Shown here: in pieces, positions 54,801-62,000 of the stretch | How positions within the stretch are numbered: position 1 is the stretch's first letter | Layout: each line of letters starts with the position of its first letter | Assembly (NCBI RefSeq): GCF_001625015.1 | Contig: NZ_LVWJ02000014.1 | Span: 3,968,001-4,032,000, forward strand | DNA: 64,000 bases | Reading direction: 5' to 3' | Origin: Lewinella sp. 4G2 | GTDB taxonomy: Bacteria; Bacteroidota; Bacteroidia; Chitinophagales; Saprospiraceae | Position numbers and translations under genes: made by a program | The notes under the pieces: generated by a model | Told to the model about the DNA's origin: nothing | Seen by the model: only the letters and a program-made list of their open reading frames with translations | Databases searched by the model: none

Positions 54801-56956
54801 CTACGCGCCCCTCGCTGACGGGCACCACGTTTGATGGTATTCAGGTCACTCGTCTTTCCAATTATATAGTTGAATACAACCCTCCGGGCTACCAAGTATC
54901 AACTAATGAGGCCGTCCAAATTGGCCGCAGCAGATTAGTACGCTGGCCACTCACCGTCTCCAATCTTTCGCCCGTCACCCCAGCGGATAACGGATGGGTC
55001 TCCTTCAACGTCCCCTCCGGCCAAATTGGCAACGACAGCCTTAGCCTCAGTATCGTTGAAAATGGCGTCATCACCGGCACCGTGGAACCCGACGCGAATG
55101 GGATCTACCAGCTGGGAGACTTCGATGAGGGTGATGTGCGCCAGTACCTCGTGACGGCCACCTACGAAAGCTGCCGGCGTGATCGTTTGCAGGTGTTCAG
55201 CGGTTGGGACTGTTCGGGCTACCCCACATCAACGGCCGGGCTGACGGATCGGTGTATCGACACCCTGGTCCTCGGCATTCAGCCGGAACGTGCCAGTCTT
55301 TCGCTGGACATTACGGAACTAGCGGATACGCCTTCCGACCCGAGCGACGGCGGTAGTGCGCCATTTGGTACTGACTCCGTAACGATTTGTGAGCCCTTCC
55401 CAGTGGAGTTAAGTATCATTAGTGGTGCGCAAGGTTTCGCGCTTAACCCGCGGGTCATCATTACCAATGCGCTGGGAGGCGGCACACCAGGCTTGGAATA
55501 CATCGTTGGCAGTGGCACCATTGAATATCCAGTGGGTACGCCACCGCGTCCCTTCCCTGCAGCTGCGGATGCGGCCTTGGCCGGTAGCCCACGACAGTGG
55601 GACCTTACTCTATCCGAGATTGACCCTGACAACTTTGGTATGGATACGGAAATGGCGTTGCCGGGCGTAACCCAGATCCCCTTGAACCAGGCCATCCTCA
55701 GGTTTGAATTGCAGGCGGGGTGTGACATCTCCAGCGGGGAAAGATTCACTGCTCGAGCGCAGGGTTCAGAAATTTGCGGGCAGCGCGTCCGGGGCTTCAA
55801 CGAGCGCAACCTGGGCTTCCCCATTAATATTGAGGGCGTCGTCAATCCCTACGAAACTGACGTGTCGGTCACGGTGACCGATACCGTAGCGATCTGCACG
55901 AACGAGCCGCTATTGATTTCTACCCGCCTCATCCACATCGGGTCGGCGGTGAGTTCCAGTAACACGGACAGCGTTACCGTCATCGTGCCCAACTACCTGG
56001 ATGCCACTACGGATTTTAGTGACATTGATTGCAGCACCACCTTCTGCCCCATTTTACCACCAGTCGTAGTGCGGCGAACTGACGGTTTGATTGAAGTGAA
56101 GTATGCCCTTCCCAGCGGGATGCAAAACAACGATAGCCTGAAGTTTGACCTGAACGTTTTCTTCCCCGACACCCTGGGGTGCGACTTTGAGGTCACCCAA
56201 GAGGTAGCCGTGCAGACTACCGTGGCTACCTCCGTTTTCTGTGATGACATCGGCCGCAACTGTGATAACTTTCAAACGATCACGGGTGGGACGGCTACTA
56301 ATTTCTCCACCCAGAAGCCGGTCGTTTCGCTCGATGCTATCGAAATCAATTGTATCCGGGACGGCTCATTCATTTACACTGGAGAAATCCAGGTGGACAG
56401 CTTCCCTCTCTCCGCGCAGAACCGATTCATCGTAAGCCTATTTTGTCAGGACGCCAGCACGGGAGAACTTACGTTGGTGGATACCACCTCCGTTGGCGGC
56501 CCAGTGGCGGAAGGAGATTCGATCACGTTCACCGGAGCCTTCCCGCCGGGCTGTGACCCGGACGGTCAATACCGAGTACTGCTAGACGATGCGGACAATT
56601 GTATCTGCTCCGACGCGGAAGAGATCACAATGGCGGATAAGTGCCCCTTCCCCGTTGTCTCAGGTCCACAAAATGGATCAACCATTTGTGGTGGCCGCCC
56701 CATTCCGCTGGAAGTAACTATTCTGGGAGACCTCCCCGCAACCGGTAGTTGGACGACGACCGGGGCCGGCACGATTGAGGCACTGGATAGTCTAAGTACG
56801 GTCTATCGCCCCGTACCGAGCGATGGCAACCGGCTCCTTACCTTTGTGTTTGAGATTGATGATCCCGAGGGCCAGTGCCCCATTGAAGCAGACTCTACGA
56901 CGGTTACACTGCTCAAGGTTGATTGTGGTTCCTTCCCGTGGGAGGGTAATGAGTAG
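51821..56956 (+). CDS. Large cysteine-containing secreted surface protein without a visible T9SS sorting domain
   Basis: 1711 residues from ATG 51821; the hydrophobic start VKFLLTLSFMLYCCLLSDVL serves as signal peptide. The mature chain is almost wholly beta-rich, built of repeated conserved-repeat/DUF11-like units such as FVTLINSGDGPATDLSVLYR and WPLTVSNLSPVTPADNGWVSF with regularly placed cysteines. An acidic linker DMDDNGCPDDDNNCDN near residue 675 resembles a calcium-binding thrombospondin-type loop and is followed by PPPPAPN. The C-terminus (DSTTVTLLKVDCGSFPWEGNE) is neither a type A nor a CHU_C sorting domain. Probably an adhesin or surface-layer protein; export route uncertain. Confidence 0.75.
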   Translation: MNTASVKFLLTLSFMLYCCLLSDVLNGQRVTSITANRVVVCDTVGGRFQLSIDNGATAVNDASLQVRLGLDVEYIPGSLVQMAGPMLEFDPASDGRAPIFNIVETWAPGQQISFSIGKQGGCAARESRINNELFIDTIRLLDGAAMELPLNGQDTVPFNVIYAELTTSVLATDPPVITQPQDTVTRRVQITNGSFGFLREFTFGEIDSTGQSTYANFVLDPDGAAVPLGDGIVNGLETTVTIDSDDMVQVAGFTGGLFRSNRRLTLEYDVIVSTCSNAGITSFPYSQYDCFGEVCQGDTTIANIGNLQAQPDVSVDVSRNYSFCYGYDEAPDTTFVTLINSGDGPATDLSVLYRVARTETSALDTMNINYRIGQEPLRDIAAAEVFDTRGNENTNLFGCEDQEAQLGLGNLANFGFRVNFPDTLAAGDTLTLRIFSYKCCPEDCIQDPFYGFLRFGGANTNETDYRYNNLCRTSPVIGRLPGYSSFFTFDNNVTLPTTFFVGDTFPARIDFPRLGLTADFPFDEDSGYLEILARTSDRTDPANVMFFNQNGDFIPALNAVTSTDDSIIYRIPLEMGETYDGSFLSFDVNIDCSEPAVNETFSYEIRLVTSTASTCASNCSFLVACENFGVATNCPGPCEGAAYRSYTVQRTNIGEFDMDDNGCPDDDNNCDNVPGDSSGAPPPPAPNIDSLALDRVIRGDTLETRLTFIIGDTLPRQGFPFLYVQDSLQQNLFSYLEATATVTRAAGPEITVDNVPNQSSGDLIRFDLSPSTFPGFVGIYERGDSLTFMATYVVGATNTTVATTYEIGNNIAASLVAKPNPAIPFQYDVEDFSCGEVAGTILVNDAIFTNNSNEDDLFNSCRAQDIVGSFSLRLSPSSLTGVNYFPNEYRNLFTVETVTASVPPGYEYFIARIRTQRTAGSGMSRNSRLFLPTPTTITERNGYQVYTFDFTQGPNAEFFESFAFPSDDSFNVLFDFFVNPTCEAGDRLTGGSATTRPSLTGTTFDGIQVTRLSNYIVEYNPPGYQVSTNEAVQIGRSRLVRWPLTVSNLSPVTPADNGWVSFNVPSGQIGNDSLSLSIVENGVITGTVEPDANGIYQLGDFDEGDVRQYLVTATYESCRRDRLQVFSGWDCSGYPTSTAGLTDRCIDTLVLGIQPERASLSLDITELADTPSDPSDGGSAPFGTDSVTICEPFPVELSIISGAQGFALNPRVIITNALGGGTPGLEYIVGSGTIEYPVGTPPRPFPAAADAALAGSPRQWDLTLSEIDPDNFGMDTEMALPGVTQIPLNQAILRFELQAGCDISSGERFTARAQGSEICGQRVRGFNERNLGFPINIEGVVNPYETDVSVTVTDTVAICTNEPLLISTRLIHIGSAVSSSNTDSVTVIVPNYLDATTDFSDIDCSTTFCPILPPVVVRRTDGLIEVKYALPSGMQNNDSLKFDLNVFFPDTLGCDFEVTQEVAVQTTVATSVFCDDIGRNCDNFQTITGGTATNFSTQKPVVSLDAIEINCIRDGSFIYTGEIQVDSFPLSAQNRFIVSLFCQDASTGELTLVDTTSVGGPVAEGDSITFTGAFPPGCDPDGQYRVLLDDADNCICSDAEEITMADKCPFPVVSGPQNGSTICGGRPIPLEVTILGDLPATGSWTTTGAGTIEALDSLSTVYRPVPSDGNRLLTFVFEIDDPEGQCPIEADSTTVTLLKVDCGSFPWEGNE

Positions 56957-57010
56957 ATCCGTTCGTGCCCTACCTATTACCAATAAAACTTAGGTGTGTA
57001 AGGATTCGCT

Positions 57011-58951
57011 TTATTGTCCCTTACCAAAAAGCACGGCCAGGTCTCGACCCAGGGAGTAGTCCCTCGCGTAAAGCAGGTTGAGATGGTTAAGGGTTCGGTC
57101 GTTGGATTTGGGGTGCTTCCAGCCGGGATGAACCACTCCGGGGCGTAGTTTAGGAAGGCGGCGATCGGCTTCCGTTACCGTTGCGTACCCCACCCAGGTT
57201 TTTTGACCGGTCAGTACAGACCAAGCGTTACCAAGCGACCATTTGCCGCCTCCCGTAAACATGGCGTGGAAAGGCCAGGTAAGCAGTACAGTTAAAGACA
57301 GGGCCTTATCAAAAAGCCATTTTGCCCTCCGGTTGACCGGTTCTTCGATCACCCAGTGTACGTCAATTGTATACAGCGTGCCGGGGCTATTCTTTCCGCG
57401 GCTACCAATAATGGAGTTGCTCCCTGGAGGCAGGATCCGGTGCGCATAGGCAGGGCCAAGTTGAGACATCCACCGCTGGATACTTCCATTCGAGACATCG
57501 TGAGCGCAATAGATGAGTTCCTCTGCGCGGTACAGTCGTACGTAATCGACCAATTGGTCCGTGAAACCAATGGCTGCTTCCGTTTGCTTGTCCTCTTCTA
57601 CTGGGTGAATTCTACCCAGAAAATTCCGCATTGCCCCGGCACGTTGCAATAGGTTGAGGGTGCGCTTTGCTTCGTCTTCGTTACCAACAATCAGCAGCCG
57701 GGGTTGGTGGTCATTACTGAAATTAACGGTGCCGCGTTCCCAGTACTGAAGAGCGGTCCGGACAATCAGCATCCAACCGGCTGCCCAGGCTGCACCTAGA
57801 AGTAAGAGGGCGCGGCTGGGTCGATAACCTTCGGGCAGCAAGCCGTAAATGGAAAATACCACCAGGGTACCAATCCCCAGACTTTTGAAAAGACGACTTA
57901 AGTCGGCCGGCCTTTCGTAGCCGCCACCCAGAAATACGCTGGCCGTCCAGAGCAAAGTATAGATTGGAAAATGAACGTAGTGCAGCGTATCCGGAAAATA
58001 GGTCGCATCTCCAAAATGATACTGGGCCCAGAGATATTTAATCACCCGCAGGCCACAGTATATCCCCACAGCGTCAATGAGCGGGAAACGAAGCGCTCGC
58101 CACACATTTCCGCCAATAGTCAGCAAGGCTCGCAGGTAGATGGCCACCTGCATCAGCTTTACGTAGAGTTGGGCACCAGAGCCAGCGAAATGCTTCTTAG
58201 CGAAGATGATCATCGCCTGGTAGAAGACCTTGACGTAGTTCAGGCTCCCCCGCTTCGTGCTTTCTCCTTTGTAATGGATTATACTCGTCTCCGGAAAATA
58301 GTAGTTGCGGTATCCAGCTAATTCAAACCGATAGCTCCAGTCAATATCCTCCCCGTACATGAAAAAGGCTTCGTCCAACAGCCCAACTTTGGGGAGCGCC
58401 GACGCTCTCACCCACATGAAAGCCCCCGCTAAAATGGGTACGGGGTGCGTCTCGTGCTCCTCCAAGTACTTGAGGTGGTAACCACCAAACTTGCGAGATT
58501 TGGGAAACAGACTCGCTAGCCCAAACGCTTTCGTGAATGCCACCCAGGGCGTTGGTAGCCCCCGTTTGCTCTCCGGCAAAAATTGTCCCGTCCCGTCGAT
58601 CATTCGGACGCCCAGGGCACCGGCATCCGGGTGGGCCTCCATAAACGCAAAGCACTTCGTGAAGGTGTCCTCCTCCACTACGGTGTCCGGGTTAAGGACA
58701 AGCACATATTTACCCTTCGCTTGTCGGATGGCCTGGTTATTAGCCACCGCGAAACCGGGGTTATCCGTATTTGCAATGACTTTGACCCAGGGAAAGCGAT
58801 CCCGGACCATGGCGACGGAGCCATCCACAGAAGCATTATCGACTACGAAAACCTCCCCATCAAGCCCGCGTAGTGCTCGTTCCACGCTGATCAGCGCTTG
58901 CTCCAGAAAATACTGGACGTTGTAGTTGACGATGACTACGGAGAGATCCAT
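57011..58951 (-). CDS. GT2 glycosyltransferase fused to a membrane and sugar-transferase-like region
   Basis: 646 residues. The N-terminal GT2 domain (rhamnosyltransferase-like) opens DLSVVIVNYNVQYFLEQAL, with VLNPDTVVEE as DxD and MYGEDIDWSYRFELAGYRN. Hydrophobic helices follow (about 270-400), then a Rossmann-like part (RLLIVGNEDEAKRTLNLLQRAG near 420). The last 100 residues (NRRAKWLFDKALSLTVLLTWPFHAMF, then LRPGVVHPG) recall the start and end of bacterial polyprenyl-phosphate sugar transferases, but the catalytic middle is absent. It is likely to act in surface glycan or O-antigen assembly. Promoter box 4 nt upstream. It sits between two giant surface proteins. Confidence 0.8.
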   Translation of the reverse strand: MDLSVVIVNYNVQYFLEQALISVERALRGLDGEVFVVDNASVDGSVAMVRDRFPWVKVIANTDNPGFAVANNQAIRQAKGKYVLVLNPDTVVEEDTFTKCFAFMEAHPDAGALGVRMIDGTGQFLPESKRGLPTPWVAFTKAFGLASLFPKSRKFGGYHLKYLEEHETHPVPILAGAFMWVRASALPKVGLLDEAFFMYGEDIDWSYRFELAGYRNYYFPETSIIHYKGESTKRGSLNYVKVFYQAMIIFAKKHFAGSGAQLYVKLMQVAIYLRALLTIGGNVWRALRFPLIDAVGIYCGLRVIKYLWAQYHFGDATYFPDTLHYVHFPIYTLLWTASVFLGGGYERPADLSRLFKSLGIGTLVVFSIYGLLPEGYRPSRALLLLGAAWAAGWMLIVRTALQYWERGTVNFSNDHQPRLLIVGNEDEAKRTLNLLQRAGAMRNFLGRIHPVEEDKQTEAAIGFTDQLVDYVRLYRAEELIYCAHDVSNGSIQRWMSQLGPAYAHRILPPGSNSIIGSRGKNSPGTLYTIDVHWVIEEPVNRRAKWLFDKALSLTVLLTWPFHAMFTGGGKWSLGNAWSVLTGQKTWVGYATVTEADRRLPKLRPGVVHPGWKHPKSNDRTLNHLNLLYARDYSLGRDLAVLFGKGQ

Positions 58952-58955
58952 ACGG

Positions 58956-58963
58956 CGAAGGTA
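58956..58963 (-). promoter_or_regulatory. -7 element of the GT2 fusion gene
   Basis: Minus-strand TACCTTCG, 4 nt before ATG 58951. Confidence 0.55.
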
Positions 58964-59026
58964 AGTAGTCTACCGCCCGGCACTCGTGGCGCCACTGCGA
59001 TAAACTACTTACGGTTCGAAATTGCT

Positions 59027-62000
59027 TTAACGCATCAGAACGAAGTCGCCCTTATAGACTACTGATTCTCCATCGGAGAAATTGACGCGAGCGGTATACA
59101 CCAGCACCTGTGGATTCATGTATACGCCGTTGTGGCGTCCATCCCACCCAAAGTTGGGGTCGTTCGGTGGGAAACGGCCTTCAAAGTCACCAATTCCTTC
59201 AATGGAGTTGCTGGAGTAGACCAATTCTCCCCAGCGCGTATAGATCTCGAAGTCCTGGATGGAGGTGATGAGATCAGCATCCGCGTTGATGAAGTAGATA
59301 TCATTATTACCATCGCCATTCGGGCTGAAAGCAGAGGGGAAGTAGACCGGGCGCACTTTCCTGACGATCAACATCTGGTTATCCGTCGCGCGGCAGCCCA
59401 ACTCATCTACTACCGTTACCGAGATCATGCGCGTTTCGTCCGCAATAAACTCGATGCCGCTGTTACCTTCCGTAGTGGTCTTCAGGCTATCGGGTTGCCA
59501 AAGTAGCGTATCGATTACGTTCCCACCGTTGATGGTAGCCGTGATGAATACCTGGTCCCCAAAATTCACTTCGGAAGAATCACCGGGGAAGCGCAGGGAG
59601 ATGGTCAATTCCTCCGGCTCATCCAGGTCAATGATCAGGTCGCTGAAGCAGCCTTTTGCATCCGTTACCCGGATGGTGTACTCGTCCGGCGCCAACCCGT
59701 TGAACAGGGTCGATTCACCCCGTGGCTCACCGTTGAGGGTGTAACTGTAAGGGGCGAGACCACCATTTACGGCCGTCACCAGGATGGCACCATCATCGTT
59801 GGCAAAACAGGTGATGTTGCTGATCTCTACTTCGAGGGTCGGCGCTTCTACGTCTACTGTTACCAGGACGCTGTCGCGGTTGATACAGCCAGCGCTATTA
59901 GATACCTCCAGGTAGTAAACGCCCGGCTGGCTAACGTCAATCATCGGCTGGTCGGCATCGACGATCATTGCGTCGGGGTTATTGCTCGTCCACTCATAGG
60001 CGAAGCCGGGGCCGTTTTCACTGCCGCTGCCGTCCAGGGTCACCATCCCCATCTGGCAGGTAAGGGTTTGGTCGGGTCCGGCCTCTACTACCGGGTCGGC
60101 CAGCAAGGTGAGGCTCACTTCTGCTACGTCAACCGGGCAGCTGTTACCACCTACCGTGTAGCTAAATACATAATTCCCCGCGGCAAGATTACCCCGCGAA
60201 AGCGTGCCAGTCACGGCGTCCAGACTGCTGGAGGGCACGTCGCCAGTCACGGCTGCCCAGGTACCGCCGGCATCCGCATTCATGAGACGCGTGCTCAATT
60301 CGATGGGGCTGGGGTCGCCGACACAGAGTTCAAAGTTACCACCAACGGGGTCACCGGCAGTGCTGGATTCCTGAGCGGTGATGACCACCGAAGCAAAGTC
60401 CGTACAGCCATTCAGTTCCGTAGAAATGGTGACCGTGTACTCACCGAGGGAGGGGAAGGTTACGACGTATTCTCCGGGTGCCACTTGTGTTCCCGTACCG
60501 CCGCCGAAGTCTGGAGTCACTACGGCCGAACCGGGTGCATCGTTCATCGTAATCCTGACTTCACCGTCGGCACAAACGACCAATTCAGAAGCGGAGAACG
60601 CTGCGGCGGGCGTCGCGAAGACGTTCATGACCATCGTGTTGTCATAGCTACACAGCACTTCCTGAACGTAGCCGACGGTAAGCGTATGGCTACCCACGCC
60701 AGCTGCGACGGGGTCAAAGCTGAAGGTGCCATCACCGTTATCTACTACTCCGTCTCCTGACCAGGTTGTAGTCCCAGTGCCATCGTCTCCGGAGATCGTC
60801 ACGTTGAGGGCAACGGCCATTACGTCATCATCACAAAAATCAGTTTGCGCTGCCGCAGGTGCCAGGGAAATGGTCGGGCACTCCCGGGCGGAACAGGTAG
60901 CTTCAGCCGCAGGGCTGGTATTACAGTCCGTACCAGACCGTACGCTAATTACTGAGATGGTAACCGTTTCTCCACGCTCAAGCCCACTGACTTCGAAGAA
61001 AGGATCGGTCTGTACGGGCCCAAGTGGTCCGCCGTTGACGCTCACCTGGTAACCTTCGGAGGCCGCCCCTACGAGGGGCCACTCAAAGCGAACGCCGTCG
61101 AGGTCCTGCCGCACACAAGTTGGTACCGGAGCGTCCAGGGTGGGCGTTACGTCGATTACGAAGGAATCTTCATTGGAACAAGCCCCCGTTGCGGTTAGGC
61201 GGACGGTCTTGGAGCCGGGCGTATCCCAGCTTACTTCGTATTGCTCGTTACCCAGGGCAGTAGGTGTTCCACCATCCCAATCCCATACGTAGGTAGTGAG
61301 CGGATTGACGACGACGTCGAGGCCAACACTGATGGTCGTACCGGCGCAGACGGTAGGTGGAGTGGTTGAGATGACCGCTTCGGGTGGAGGAAGCAAGGTA
61401 AAGACCACGCTATCCCGCGTATCACAGATGGAAGGCCCATCGTAATCCACGAAGATGGTATAAATTCCTTGGGCCAAGCCAGCAGGATCAAAGATTTCGG
61501 AGCCGGGCGTACCCGTGACCCCCGCGCCGGACCAAACAATGGTCCCCATGAGCGGGCTACCGTCGTCCAGTGCAGCGGATAGTGATACTGCGGCTTCGGT
61601 GCCATCCAGACAGATGCCGGTATCTGGCGTAAGGGCGTCGATAGCGTTCGGCGGGCAGTCCATGGTCGTACACATTGCCGTAGCGGCGGGGCCGTTACCA
61701 CAAGGGCCAGTCCCCTGAGCGATGACGGTGAGTTCCGCGCTTTCACCCGGTAGTAAGTTACTGATGGTGTAGGTCCGTTCCCCAAGTGGGAGTGTTTCCA
61801 TTACGCCCGAGGGGGAGGATATAACCCATCCCTCCGCACCCGCGACAGCGCCCCATTCGAAGGTGACGGTGGTGAGGGTAGCCGCAGCGTCGTTGCAGGT
61901 GATGACCGGTGCTGCGAGGGAATCGAACACCGTAACCGGAAGCGTTTCTTCCAGACTCTCACAACCACTGATGTTGCTAACGACTGATCCAGTGATCGTT

